64,000 nt of DNA from JBFLVT01 sp036804525 (lineage in GTDB: Bacteria > Bacillota > Desulfotomaculia > Desulfotomaculales > JASEER01), in the NCBI GenBank assembly GCA_036804525.1, contig DAIRSE010000001.1:124001-188000 (forward strand), written 5' to 3'. The notes below the pieces were generated by a model. The model saw only the letters and a list, made by a program, of their open reading frames with translations, ran no database searches and had not been told where the DNA came from. This document shows positions 8,674 through 17,173 of the stretch, piece after piece. Positions within the stretch are counted from its first letter, which is position 1; each line of letters starts with the position of its first letter. A program made the position numbers and the translations under genes.

Positions 8674-8703
8674 AGGGTTTCGGGGATTAGCCGAAACCCT
8701 TTG
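8674..8703 (+). terminator. Terminator of tRNA-Leu
   Basis: AGGGTTTCGG (8674-8683) and CCGAAACCCT (8691-8700) form a perfect 10-bp stem followed by a short T run. Confidence 0.85.
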
Positions 8704-8709
8704 CATACG

Positions 8710-9157
8710 CTAAGAATCGGTTTCGATTCTTCTGTCCAGCCGGCGTAATGTGTATGCCAGTACCAAGCCGTAAACGGACGCGCCGATAAAGTCTGCGACT
8801 GCAGTGGCCGGATGTACCGGTATCATCTGTCCACCTTGAAGAACAGCGTTAGGGCGTTCAAGACCATCCACACCGTTATCCCGAAAAGCCACCCTTTGAA
8901 AAGGTAGTTTCGGTTCCGTTGTTCGCGGAAGGAGGTAGGCAAAGGCTACCCCCAGAATACCGACTTTCAGGAGTTGAACGACCTGGGCAAAGGCCTGCGA
9001 CCAAAAATTGTGCGACCTGAAAAAGCATAATTCCCGCCCAGTCCAGAAAACGCAACTCGCCGACATTGGTATAATACGATACAAAGCTGATAATGTTTAT
9101 GGACAGGCCGCCGGCTAACCCGGCGATAAACCCTCTGGTCAGCCGGTCCTTGATCAT
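8710..9157 (-). pseudogene. Frameshifted membrane protein remnant
   Basis: From an ATG at 9157 the frame reads MIKDRLTRGFIAGLAGG and a membrane segment up to LRFLDWAGIMLF. The coherent protein then continues in a second frame (FAQVVQLLKVGILGVAFAYLLP), in a third frame (KGWLFGITVWMVLNALTLF) and finally back in the second (ADFIGASVYGLVLAYTLRRLD). At least three shifts, near 9025, 8890 and 8830, are needed to assemble one four-helix membrane protein of about 145 residues. This points to an inactivated gene rather than a functional one; a sequencing error is unlikely to explain three events. The family is not named with certainty. Confidence 0.75.
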
Positions 9158-9432
9158 TGAGGATTCCGCAGCATCCAAACCGACATCTCCCTTCACCATA
9201 GATCCTGTAATGTAGAATATCCAAATCAGCTGTGAGGCTATCCGGAAAGGAAGGGTCAAAGAAAAGCCTGAGAAAAAGAAAAGCCTGAGAAAAGGATGGT
9301 TGGCTACCAGACCGAAAACGAAATTCAAAAACATGATCCCAACCTGTTCATAGGTTGTATCCCCTTCCGCAGGCGAGGCTTCTAACCTGCTGAAGCTCAA
9401 AACTGTAGCCACTTCGGACAGGAGGTTAAAAT

Positions 9433-9591
9433 ATGAAACCAACCTCGGTTATCGGCGTCATCCTCTTGATAATCGGTTTTCTCCAGCTGCTGACAGCGGT
9501 ACGTACGGCCACCCGATCTGGAACCCAGCTAACGATGTACCTGGGCATTTTCCTGGTCGTGGCCGGGTTTTATTTCCTGTTTGAGTTTTAA
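9433..9591 (+). CDS. Small two-helix membrane protein
   Basis: A 52-residue protein starts at ATG 9433 with GGAGG at 9421-9425. Two hydrophobic stretches (SVIGVILLIIGFLQLLTAV and MYLGIFLVVAGFYFLFEF) flank a short polar turn (RTATRSGTQ). It stands alone between the pseudogene (divergent) and a convergent hypothetical gene. No named family is recognised; the organised ribosome site and two-helix pattern support a real gene. Confidence 0.7.
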   Translation: MKPTSVIGVILLIIGFLQLLTAVRTATRSGTQLTMYLGIFLVVAGFYFLFEF

Positions 9592-9606
9592 GTACGACAA
9601 AAACCC

Positions 9607-10392
9607 TCATCTCTCCGGCCATAGCAGCCCCAGCAGCATAGCCAAGTCTCTCCGGGAAACATACTTGCCGTCTTCGGAAAGCTGGTCGAGGGCCGCGCGT
9701 ACCGCAAGATTAACAGGTTCGGGGTCCATTGTCCCTGCACGGTTTTGACCGGTAGCCGCCGGTCCCGGCACAGAAACGTTAACCGTACCCTCGCCGGTAT
9801 CCGCCGGCGGTGGAGAGCAGTCAACAGCATCCTTGTCAGTATTTACAGCGGGTTCCGTAAAAGCGCCGATCATGTTCTCGGCAGCCTCTTCTGCAGGCTC
9901 TATAGGTTCAAGAGATGCATCAGGCACACCCTCACCAGCCTCTGCCTGATCTCTCCCGCCTTCATCCGAGTTTTCTATCTCGAACAAAACGCGGGCGCTG
10001 ACAAATGTTTCCCCGCAGGCGGGACATTTATCCATAAGAACATCTAAGAAAACCAGCTCTTGTCCGCGAATCAATCGTCTTAAACAGCCTTTGACAGGGT
10101 ATACGGCAGCGTAAACACAAGGCAAACGGACTTCCTGGGCTTTTCCGGCCACCCGGACGATGTAGAGCCCCGAGCCGTGCAGTACTACCATTACATCCAG
10201 GGAACCCGAACGAAATACCCCAAGCTTTCCAGCCTCTTCATTCCGGATATGTACAAGCAGGCCACGGCCTAAAGAACGCTCCAGGACTTCCGGACCGCCA
10301 TCTTGACGGTCTATAAACCTAACCGCCGAAATGGCAACCCTAAACTCTTTGGACCGTACGGCCAGCCGCAGCGTATTCAACAGGTCAGGCAT
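9607..10392 (-). CDS. Hypothetical protein coupled to MerR-type regulator
   Basis: 261 residues from ATG 10392, preceded by GAGGTG; the start overlaps the end of the upstream MerR-type gene by 8 bases, so translation is probably coupled. The N-terminal ~135 residues look globular and contain a CPAC motif (about residue 124). The middle is a low-complexity acidic, Ala/Glu/Pro-rich linker, and the C-terminus ends in a short helical segment (LSEDGKYVSRRDLAMLLGLL). No family is recognised. The pairing suggests it acts with, or is regulated by, the MerR protein, which is inference from position only. Confidence 0.6.
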   Translation of the reverse strand: MPDLLNTLRLAVRSKEFRVAISAVRFIDRQDGGPEVLERSLGRGLLVHIRNEEAGKLGVFRSGSLDVMVVLHGSGLYIVRVAGKAQEVRLPCVYAAVYPVKGCLRRLIRGQELVFLDVLMDKCPACGETFVSARVLFEIENSDEGGRDQAEAGEGVPDASLEPIEPAEEAAENMIGAFTEPAVNTDKDAVDCSPPPADTGEGTVNVSVPGPAATGQNRAGTMDPEPVNLAVRAALDQLSEDGKYVSRRDLAMLLGLLWPER

Positions 10393-10828
10393 CGGCACCA
10401 CACCTCTCAGCGGGGAATACAGGCTCCCCGTCCACCCCGCCCAGCGACTGGTTTAACAGGTTATCCACATCCCGGCGGCTGAGGTTTTTCTCCAGTGCAT
10501 GTGAAAGGAAGACAGCTATCTCCTCGCGGGTGACCGGCACGATCTCTGCAGCTCCCGTTTGGGCAGGATTCCGCCATCCCACCCACGTGTCGAGGCGCAG
10601 CCTGATGTCTTGGAGGAGCACGCCTTGCGACTTATACTTCTCGATCACCCGCAACACTTCCAGGTGTCCGCTATTATAGCGGGCCGGGCGGAAAGGACCC
10701 GGCACATTCGGCGGAGGCAGGAGTCCCAGTGTGGAGTAGTAGCGGATAGTACGCACAGGATTACGGCCAAGGTCAAGTCCCTCATCAAGCGCCCGCTGCG
10801 CCAAATCGTCCCGCTTATACGCCGGCAT
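10385..10828 (-). CDS. MerR-family transcriptional regulator
   Basis: 147 residues from ATG 10828 with GGGAGGGATTGGG upstream. An N-terminal winged-helix MerR domain (about residues 1-75) contains VRTIRYYSTLGLLPPP and the RPARYNSGHLEVL segment; a helical region of about 70 residues follows. There is no obvious cysteine cluster for metal sensing, so the ligand is unknown. It is the first gene of a two-gene unit. An inverted repeat TGACA-N8-TGTCA at 10932-10949, about 100 bases upstream and between this gene and the divergent histidine kinase gene, is a candidate operator. Confidence 0.8.
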   Translation of the reverse strand: MPAYKRDDLAQRALDEGLDLGRNPVRTIRYYSTLGLLPPPNVPGPFRPARYNSGHLEVLRVIEKYKSQGVLLQDIRLRLDTWVGWRNPAQTGAAEIVPVTREEIAVFLSHALEKNLSRRDVDNLLNQSLGGVDGEPVFPAERCGADA

Positions 10829-10931
10829 CCCAATCCCTCCCGGAAAAGCTGTTGAGGCTCTGCCAACCGTTAACTTGCCCAGGGCGATTCGTCCAGACCT
10901 AAGATACAATACGCTTGCCCCGGACCCTTAA

Positions 10932-10949
10932 TGACAAATCGAAATGTCA
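10932..10949. promoter_or_regulatory. Candidate operator between MerR gene and histidine kinase gene
   Basis: A perfect inverted repeat TGACA-N8-TGTCA in the divergent intergenic region. On the minus strand it overlaps a TTGACA/TTGTCA pair that could act as -35 elements. MerR proteins bind dyads of this general kind; the assignment is positional. Confidence 0.35.
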
Positions 10950-11088
10950 ACAAAACACACCGGCCAACGATCGGCGCAAAGTGTCGGCCAACGCGAGTGA
11001 TTTATATGGCAACAGGTGGTAATCTGCAGGAATTGTTAGTCATTTAGCTAATAATAGGTTAAAAGCCGCAATATATTGAGGCAAAGAG

Positions 11089-13293
11089 ATGACAAGAACA
11101 TATTTTTATAATCGACGCCTTATACTACTTATTGCGGGTCTCGTAATCGGAGGCATAATTGTCTATGCCACTCGTCAAAGCGCTGTTTCTCTTCCACCGG
11201 GATTGATCATTACTCTCCACACGCTGATCGGTTTTTTGGCAGCAGTTTTGGCTGCCATGATCTTTTTTAATGCTTGGAATTCCTACACGCGATTTCCGTT
11301 TCAGGGCCAGCACTTCGTGCTGGGACTGTTCTTTCTTTTTGCGGCGGTAACCGAACTGGCACACGTCCTCTCCTTTCCGGGGATGCCCTTATACCAGCCC
11401 CACGCGGCCGACACAAGCGCCAAGGTCTGGTTAATCGGTCGGCTGGCACAAGCCGGCGCCTTCCTGTTCTGTCCCCTGATGACGACCGAGACCCGCATAA
11501 GGGTGAGTCCCTGGACAGCAATGATCTTAACGGCCGCCCTGGCTGTAACCGCAGACATATTCCTGGGATATCGATCGCTGCCAGTTCTTTACATACCTGG
11601 CGACGGGATTACAGCTACCAAGGTTCTCCTTGAGTTCCTGGTTATGTCCCTCTTCCTAGCCGCGTCTTATCTTCACCGCCGAAAACTCTCCGAAAACGGC
11701 GGTCTGCTCTTTCAATCAGCCTTCTTTCTTATCGTACTGGCACAGCTTTGCTTCATTAGTTCTTCCAGCGAGTGGAGCACCGTGACATTGCTAGGGCACT
11801 TCTTCTACCTCGGGGCCTATGCATGCTTCCTGGCCAGTTTTATCAAGAGCAATTTTGACGTGCCGTTTAGAAAGCTTGATGCCAAGTGCCAGCGTCTGGA
11901 CTATGTTTTAAATAACTCCCCGCTCCCTATCGTCACCACCGAAAGCGACGGGACGGTGACTTTTGCCAACCGCGCTTATCTCCAGATGGCCAGTTCCACC
12001 GGGCTGCAAAAAGTGATCGGGCGGCCGCTGGACGCGGTACTTCCCGGGCTGGCTCCCAGCGACCGGGAGGCTATCCGGGAGACGCTTTCCGAGGGTAAAG
12101 CAACCGAAGTACAGGGGACACTGGTCTGTACGCCGGGGATCATCCGGCAGGTGAAGATCAACGCCTATCCCATCCGTGGAGAAGACAGCAAGATCCGGGG
12201 CAGTTTTATCACCGTTCAGGACGTGCAAGCCCAGGCTGACCTTGCCAATCTGCAGCGCTTGCACAGCACTGTTCTTGACCTTTCAATGGGAGCTATCGTG
12301 GTTGTGAATAGGAACGGATTTATCGCTGCGGTAAACCGGGAAGCCGAACGCCTGTTCGGGTTGGAACGCCAGAATCTATTGGGCAAGGATTACCACACTG
12401 TGTTCCGGGAAAACCTGCAGTTGAAAACGGAGGTGGGCCTCTCTGCCGCTATGAAGACAGGGAGACGGAGCGATTTTACGGAGGTGCAGGGTGCTAAAAG
12501 CAAGTATTACCTGATCGCCACAGACGCCCTACGGGATCAGCGCGGTGATATCGTCGGCGCCGTAGCCAATGTGGTAGACATCTCCCCTTGGAAAGCCCGT
12601 GAACAGATGACCCAACAGCGAGTCAAACTGGCCCTCGTTGGACAGATGGCCGCAGGAATCACCCATGAGGTCAAAAATCCGCTGACGGCCATCCACGGCT
12701 TTTCCCAGCTCTTAATGGAACGCTACAAGAACGACGCAACCCTCTACCAGCAGCTCAAGATCATCAAGGAAGAGGCCGAAAAGGCTTTTCAACTGATTAC
12801 CGACTTTCTCCAGTTTGCCCGCCCCAAAGAACCCGTCATTGAGTCGCTGAACATTGCTGAAGTTTTACACAGCGTAGTTAATGTTATCGAAGCGGAAGCT
12901 TTTTTACAAAACGTTCGGGTGGAGCTTTTTATTGAACCCGAAATGGACCCGGTTAACGCCGACCGCAGCCAGATCAAACAGGTATTATTTAACCTCGCTC
13001 AGAACGCGATCCAGGCGATGCCCCATGGAGGGAAGCTGACATTTAAGGCCCGCCGGCAGGGTGCCGGGCAAGTGTGCATCGCCGTCGCTGATACTGGGCA
13101 GGGTATCCATCCCGAAGATCTGGCCAAGCTCGGGACACCCTTCTTTTCGACCAAAGAGCAGGGAACGGGCCTGGGACTTTCTATCTGTTACTCCATCATC
13201 CACTCCCACGGCGGCCAGCTGACGGTCGACTCTACCGTCGGGCAAGGCACCGAATTCAGGATTATTCTTCCCTGCGCGCTTGCCAAGCAGTGA
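11089..13293 (+). CDS. Membrane sensor histidine kinase (MASE3-PAS-PAS-HisKA-HATPase)
   Basis: The 734-residue kinase has an N-terminal region of about eight membrane helices (residues ~8-260) resembling a MASE3 sensor. Two PAS domains follow (about 275-385 and 385-500), then a dimerisation/phosphoacceptor domain with His526 in GITHEVKNPLTA. The ATPase domain shows the N box NLAQNAIQAM, DTGQGI and GTGLGLSI. No response regulator gene is adjacent, so it is an orphan; in spore formers, kinases of this build often feed the sporulation phosphorelay, which is only a possibility here. It converges on the HAD phosphatase gene with 4 bases between the stops. Confidence 0.88.
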   Translation: MTRTYFYNRRLILLIAGLVIGGIIVYATRQSAVSLPPGLIITLHTLIGFLAAVLAAMIFFNAWNSYTRFPFQGQHFVLGLFFLFAAVTELAHVLSFPGMPLYQPHAADTSAKVWLIGRLAQAGAFLFCPLMTTETRIRVSPWTAMILTAALAVTADIFLGYRSLPVLYIPGDGITATKVLLEFLVMSLFLAASYLHRRKLSENGGLLFQSAFFLIVLAQLCFISSSSEWSTVTLLGHFFYLGAYACFLASFIKSNFDVPFRKLDAKCQRLDYVLNNSPLPIVTTESDGTVTFANRAYLQMASSTGLQKVIGRPLDAVLPGLAPSDREAIRETLSEGKATEVQGTLVCTPGIIRQVKINAYPIRGEDSKIRGSFITVQDVQAQADLANLQRLHSTVLDLSMGAIVVVNRNGFIAAVNREAERLFGLERQNLLGKDYHTVFRENLQLKTEVGLSAAMKTGRRSDFTEVQGAKSKYYLIATDALRDQRGDIVGAVANVVDISPWKAREQMTQQRVKLALVGQMAAGITHEVKNPLTAIHGFSQLLMERYKNDATLYQQLKIIKEEAEKAFQLITDFLQFARPKEPVIESLNIAEVLHSVVNVIEAEAFLQNVRVELFIEPEMDPVNADRSQIKQVLFNLAQNAIQAMPHGGKLTFKARRQGAGQVCIAVADTGQGIHPEDLAKLGTPFFSTKEQGTGLGLSICYSIIHSHGGQLTVDSTVGQGTEFRIILPCALAKQ

Positions 13294-13297
13294 AGGC

Positions 13298-14119
13298 CTA
13301 CCGGCCGCATCCCGGAGCGTCCAATCTGCCTGCACGGGGGGTAAATTGCTCAAGGATGTCCTGCACCCCGCGGGTATACTCATACGGCGAAACGTAAACA
13401 CTCGTCTCCTTGACGGTCGGGTGCGCGTTTGCCGGGCAGGTGGGGAGGCCTACTGCCTTTAACATAGCGATATCGTTCAGGCTGTCCCCGATACCCACCA
13501 TCTCCTTGACCGGTATTCCCGTCGCATCGGCCAGCATCAGGATACCGCTTTGTTTGTTGACTCCCTTGGGAGTGATGTCGACACACATGTTTGAGCGAGT
13601 AAATTCCAGGCCTTCGTCGATAAGTTCGTCACCCAGGCGGATATGCAGTTCTTCAACCGTTTCGTCATCTACGGGAAAGAGACTTAATCCCGTTTTTTCC
13701 CCCAGCCCGGGACGGGCACGCATTTCCGGCGCCCGCCTGGCCAGGTCGCGCCGCAACTCGCGCCAGCGCTCCAGTGCCGGCCCCTCCAGCAGCGGGTTGA
13801 TGCGCACCTCGCCTTCGTAAGGATAGTAGAGATAGGCACCGGACTCGATGACCGACGGGGTCTGGGGCCAGATGGCCCCGAGAATACGCAGCACAGCCGC
13901 AACGTAGGGCTGCGGGCGGCCGGTGCAGAGGACCAGCCGGGGTAGACCAAGCGTATTAACCCGACGGCAATACTCCCTGACCCTTGTAAAGCTCGTAAAG
14001 TCAAGCTCACTGTCCCTGCCGGGCATCAGGCACCCGTCAAGGTCCACCGTAAAGAGCCTTACCGAATTTCCCAGCGTGCAGCACCCCTCTGGTAAAATAC
14101 TTAACCACAGTTTTTCCAC
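13298..14119 (-). CDS. HAD-superfamily phosphatase (Cof / mannosyl-3-phosphoglycerate phosphatase-like)
   Basis: The 273-residue HAD hydrolase has motif I DLDGCLMPG (nucleophile Asp in VDLDG), motif II around LCTGRP, a cap domain in the middle and motif IV GIGDSLNDIAML. It belongs to the class with a C2 cap that dephosphorylates sugar phosphates or phosphoglycerate derivatives. Substrate cannot be told from sequence. A GTG start at 14119 is used here; the domain proper begins about 20 residues later, so a shorter start is possible. No co-directional partner is adjacent. Confidence 0.8.
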   Translation of the reverse strand: MEKLWLSILPEGCCTLGNSVRLFTVDLDGCLMPGRDSELDFTSFTRVREYCRRVNTLGLPRLVLCTGRPQPYVAAVLRILGAIWPQTPSVIESGAYLYYPYEGEVRINPLLEGPALERWRELRRDLARRAPEMRARPGLGEKTGLSLFPVDDETVEELHIRLGDELIDEGLEFTRSNMCVDITPKGVNKQSGILMLADATGIPVKEMVGIGDSLNDIAMLKAVGLPTCPANAHPTVKETSVYVSPYEYTRGVQDILEQFTPRAGRLDAPGCGR

Positions 14120-14443
14120 GCCGCAGGCCCCGATCCTTCCCTCACCATTTTAATCTTTTTTGCTACGCTATTCAGGTCTCGAGCACCGGTTAACAGCACT
14201 TCAAACAGTTTTTCAGAGGGATTCTGCCCAGCAAATCCGGTCATCGCGACGCTAGGTGACCTAGCACCCAACAGAATATTCGCCTGGGCTAATTCACTTC
14301 ATCATCATTACTTTATTACTGTCTAGTTATTACTGTCTAAAACCAATTGGTAGATACCGGTATCGTTTGCTCAGTTGAGTGCTGGGTGGTTAAAGCGCAT
14401 CCTTTTGTGAGACACTGTGGGCAAAAGACATGGAGGTGATACG
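14120..14443. other. Intergenic region with a dyad and a tandem 13-bp repeat
   Basis: About 320 bases without a gene. It contains GCTAGGT-G-ACCTAGC at 14251-14265, a perfect 7-bp dyad. It also contains two copies of TTATTACTGTCTA at 14313-14325 and 14327-14339 (14-base period). Both lie upstream of the small four-cysteine protein gene and may be protein-binding sites. Confidence 0.4.
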
Positions 14444-14611
14444 ATGGCTTGCGGCGATTGCAAACACTTTGTGGCCCACGCGCCTTTCTCGCATGGAAGG
14501 GGTATGTGCGGCACCGCAGAGGTTGCCGTTGACAGCTCCACGTACAACCAACAGGAATGCCCCTACAATGCTTTCCTTCCCCGTGAAGAAGGCCTTTATG
14601 AAGAATGGTAG
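14444..14611 (+). CDS. Tiny four-cysteine protein (paralogue of the one at 62352)
   Basis: A 55-residue protein from ATG 14444 with a strong GGAGGTGAT site. It begins MACGDCKHF and has Cys3 and Cys6 (CxxC), a third Cys in GMCG, a fourth in ECPYNAFLP. The spacing (CxxCxxF/Y, C, then CPxxxxLP) recurs in the protein encoded at 62352, so this is a small family. Four cysteines suggest binding of a zinc ion or an iron-sulfur cluster, as in rubredoxin-sized or high-potential iron-sulfur small subunits. No partner enzyme is adjacent. Function unknown. Confidence 0.75.
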   Translation: MACGDCKHFVAHAPFSHGRGMCGTAEVAVDSSTYNQQECPYNAFLPREEGLYEEW

Positions 14612-14650
14612 GGATTGAAAAATGCCAACACGGCCCGGTCCGCATTAAAC

Positions 14651-14684
14651 AAAAACACCTCTTGCCGTAACGGCAAAAGGTGTA
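14651..14684 (-). terminator. Terminator downstream of tRNA-Arg/tRNA-Gly (minus strand)
   Basis: ACACCT-TTTGCCG and CGGCAA-AGGTGT arms; on the minus strand the stem is followed by TTTTTGTTT, an excellent intrinsic terminator for the tRNA transcript. It also separates the plus-strand small gene. Confidence 0.85.
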
Positions 14685-14698
14685 TAGTTCTCGTTAGT

Positions 14699-14775
14699 TG
14701 GCGTCCCGAGAGGGATTCGAACCCCCGACCCGCGGCTTAGAAGGCCGCTGCTCTGTCCAGCTGAGCTATCGGGAC
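14699..14775 (-). tRNA. tRNA-Arg (TCT)
   Basis: GTCCCGA pairs with TCGGGAC, the anticodon is TCT, G73 and CCA are encoded. Lies just downstream of tRNA-Gly. Confidence 0.95.
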
Positions 14776-14840
14776 GCAATATGGCTGTAAGCTGTAGGAA
14801 TCGAAGACATTGGCCTTTGGCCAATGTCGATAGTGTTCTA

Positions 14841-14914
14841 TGGAGCGGGTGAAGGGAATCGAACCCTCGTACCCGGCTTGGAAGGCCGGTGCTCTACCAT
14901 TGAGCTACACCCGC
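14841..14914 (-). tRNA. tRNA-Gly (TCC)
   Basis: GCGGGTG pairs with CACCCGC, the anticodon is TCC and CCA is encoded with discriminator T. Probably co-transcribed with tRNA-Arg, and downstream of rdgB. Confidence 0.95.
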
Positions 14915-14992
14915 AGGCAGACAGCATTATTATTATATACTAACGTGCAGGCATAGTCAAAATCAATCGGTTGGCAATGCAGTGATGAACTG

Positions 14993-15604
14993 TTATTCCG
15001 TTTTCTCTTCCTGCAGAACCTTAAGGACCAGGTCTTTAACTTTTTGTAGAGCCCTGCCCCTGTGGCTGATCGTGTTCTTAGTTGCCAGGTCCAGCTCGGC
15101 AAAGGTCTTACCAAATTCCTCTACGTAAAACAAGGGGTCGTAACCAAAGCCGTTGTCACCCCTGGGAGCATCAAGGATGATTCCTTCACTTGTTCCTTCC
15201 GCCGTGTATACCCTGCCGTCCGGTACGGCCAGGGCCATCACGCAGCGGAAGCGCGCGGTCCGTTTTTCCGGGGGGAGGCCGGTTAGGAGTCTCAAAAGCT
15301 TGGCGTTATTGGCGGTATCACTCTTTGGTTCCCCCGCAAAGCGTGCCGAGTACACGCCAGGAGCCCCGTTCAGGGCGTCTACCTCCAGGCCGGAATCATC
15401 AGCAAGCGCAGTTTCTCCTGTAAGACGGGCTACCTCCCGGGCCTTGAAGATAGCGTTTTCCTGAAAGGTATCCCCTTCCTCCGGTATTTCACCTATTTCA
15501 GGATAATCTGCTAACGAGACAACTTCGACACCAAGGGGCCCCAGGAGGGCGGCAAGTTCCCTGACTTTGCCTGCATTCCTCGTGGCCAGCACAAGCCTAT
15601 GCAT
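14993..15604 (-). CDS. rdgB: XTP/dITP diphosphatase (RdgB/HAM1 family)
   Basis: 203 residues from ATG 15604. The N-terminal LVLATRNAGKVREL and the central ALADDSGLEVDALNGAPGVYSAR motifs are diagnostic of the HAM1/RdgB family; the C-terminus carries FGYDPLF and SHRGRAL. The enzyme hydrolyses non-canonical dITP/XTP to monophosphates, keeping them out of DNA. Its start overlaps the end of rph by 8 bases, and the order MBL hydrolase-rph-rdgB on one strand is common in Firmicutes, indicating an operon. Confidence 0.95.
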   Translation of the reverse strand: MHRLVLATRNAGKVRELAALLGPLGVEVVSLADYPEIGEIPEEGDTFQENAIFKAREVARLTGETALADDSGLEVDALNGAPGVYSARFAGEPKSDTANNAKLLRLLTGLPPEKRTARFRCVMALAVPDGRVYTAEGTSEGIILDAPRGDNGFGYDPLFYVEEFGKTFAELDLATKNTISHRGRALQKVKDLVLKVLQEEKTE

Positions 15605-16352
15605 TACTCTCACTTCCCCCGATAGTCTCCCCGACCGAGCCCAGCACTTCCCTTTGGTACTTTATAAGATCGCTGATACCCTTTTCCGCAAGAGCAAGGA
15701 GCTGGTCTACCTCTTCCCTGCTGAAGGTAGCTTCCTCGCCGGTCCCCTGGAGCTCAACAAACCTGCCTTCCCCGGTCATGACGACGTTCATGTCTACTTC
15801 AGCCGCCGAATCCTCAGCGTAAGCCAGGTCCAAAACAGGCTGCCCGTCAACGATCCCCACGCTGATCGCCGCGACAAAATCCTTGACCGGCATTTTAGGA
15901 ATGACCCCCGAAGACGCCAGGGCGTGGCAGGCATCGGCCAAAGCCACGAAGGACCCGGTGATCGAGGCTGTCCGGGTGCCCCCGTCGGCCTGGATAACGT
16001 CGCAGTCAATGATGATCGTCCGCTCGCCTAGAGCCTCCAAATCGACCACAGCCCGCAGCGAACGGCCTATAAGACGCTGGATTTCCAGCGTTCGGCCCCC
16101 TTGCTTACCCTTGCTGGCTTCGCGGGTGACACGAACCTCGGTCGCCCGCGGTATCATTCCGTACTCCGCCGTTACCCAGCCCTTCCCCTGTCCCTTTAGG
16201 AAAGGCGGAACTTTATCATCCACAGTCGCGGTGCAGATGACACGAGTGTCACCCATTTCAACCAGCACCGAGCCTTCGGCATACTTGTTGTAGTGCCTGG
16301 TGATCTTAACCGGCCTCATTTCTGCTGCTTCCCTACCGTCAAAACGCGGCAT
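15597..16352 (-). CDS. rph: Ribonuclease PH
   Basis: 251 residues from ATG 16352 with GGGAGG upstream. The start of the protein (RFDGREAAEMRPVKI) and RNase PH segments (SVLVEMGDTRVICTA, KGWVTAEYGM, GRSLRAVVDL, DCDVIQADGGTRTA) are all present. It is a phosphate-dependent 3' exoribonuclease that trims tRNA precursors. It sits between the metallo-hydrolase gene (14-base overlap) and rdgB (8-base overlap), so translation of the three is likely coupled. Confidence 0.96.
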   Translation of the reverse strand: MPRFDGREAAEMRPVKITRHYNKYAEGSVLVEMGDTRVICTATVDDKVPPFLKGQGKGWVTAEYGMIPRATEVRVTREASKGKQGGRTLEIQRLIGRSLRAVVDLEALGERTIIIDCDVIQADGGTRTASITGSFVALADACHALASSGVIPKMPVKDFVAAISVGIVDGQPVLDLAYAEDSAAEVDMNVVMTGEGRFVELQGTGEEATFSREEVDQLLALAEKGISDLIKYQREVLGSVGETIGGSESNA

Positions 16353-17124
16353 CGTACTGCCTCCCATCGTCTTCTTCCAGATCGTAAACCTGAACCTCTG
16401 CGGCTGTCAGAACTTCACGGCCGAAAGCCTCCGCGGCCTGGGTTTTCAAATCGTTCACGTCGTACTCGGGAAAGAGATGCGTCAAACTCAGCCAGTGCAC
16501 CTCAGACCGCCGGCCGAGCTCACCCGCCTGTCTGGCTGTCATGTGGTTGTCCATCACAAACTCGATGTCCTTGTCGAGGCCGCTGGCTTCCGCCAAAAGC
16601 AGATCTGCCCCCCGGGCAAAGTCGACCAGCTCTTCCATAAACGCCGTGTCAGCGGTATAAACCAAGCGGCGTCCGCCGGCCTGAAAAGCCAGGGCCATGG
16701 AGGGTATAGCGTGCCGGACGGGCATCCACTCCACGTTGACCGGACCGACATCGACCTTGCCGGCCCTTATTGTCGAATATGGGTGAATGATAAAGGTATC
16801 GGCGCAGATCTGTGTGCGTTCAAAGTCTGGCTGGGGCTGGTCCGGCACGTAGAGAGGCAGGAGGCCCTTGGTGCGCGAACCGTCCTTCAGGGCGCCTTTG
16901 ATAGCCTGCCTCAGGGCTGGAAGATCAGCGCAATGATCCGGGTGATAGTGCGAGATAAAAACGGCGTCAAGTTCCCGAAAGTCAATCAATCCCCAAAGTA
17001 CGCCGAAGGCGCCGTGCCCCAGGTCGACCAGGATCTTGGTGTCGCCCGAGCGCAGGAGATAGCCCGAAGCGGCCGCCCCCGCCGCGGGATAAGGCCCCCA
17101 GCACCCCAATACATTCAAGAGCAT
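16339..17124 (-). CDS. Metallo-beta-lactamase fold hydrolase (RNase Z-like)
   Basis: 261 residues from ATG 17124 with GGGGGATAGG upstream. The metal-binding HYHPDHCADLP (HxHxDH) is present, with further ligands near VYTADTAF and HMTARQAG and a late His in WLSLTHLFP. The overall layout is that of the RNase Z/YhfI-like branch of the family. Substrate could be RNA or a phosphodiester small molecule; it is not decided by sequence. It is the first gene of the rph-rdgB operon, with a 14-base overlap with rph. Confidence 0.85.
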   Translation of the reverse strand: MLLNVLGCWGPYPAAGAAASGYLLRSGDTKILVDLGHGAFGVLWGLIDFRELDAVFISHYHPDHCADLPALRQAIKGALKDGSRTKGLLPLYVPDQPQPDFERTQICADTFIIHPYSTIRAGKVDVGPVNVEWMPVRHAIPSMALAFQAGGRRLVYTADTAFMEELVDFARGADLLLAEASGLDKDIEFVMDNHMTARQAGELGRRSEVHWLSLTHLFPEYDVNDLKTQAAEAFGREVLTAAEVQVYDLEEDDGRQYDAAF

Positions 17125-17173
17125 TACCTATCCCCCATTTAACTGCCTTTTCCTTTACCTTGTCCATTCCAAA

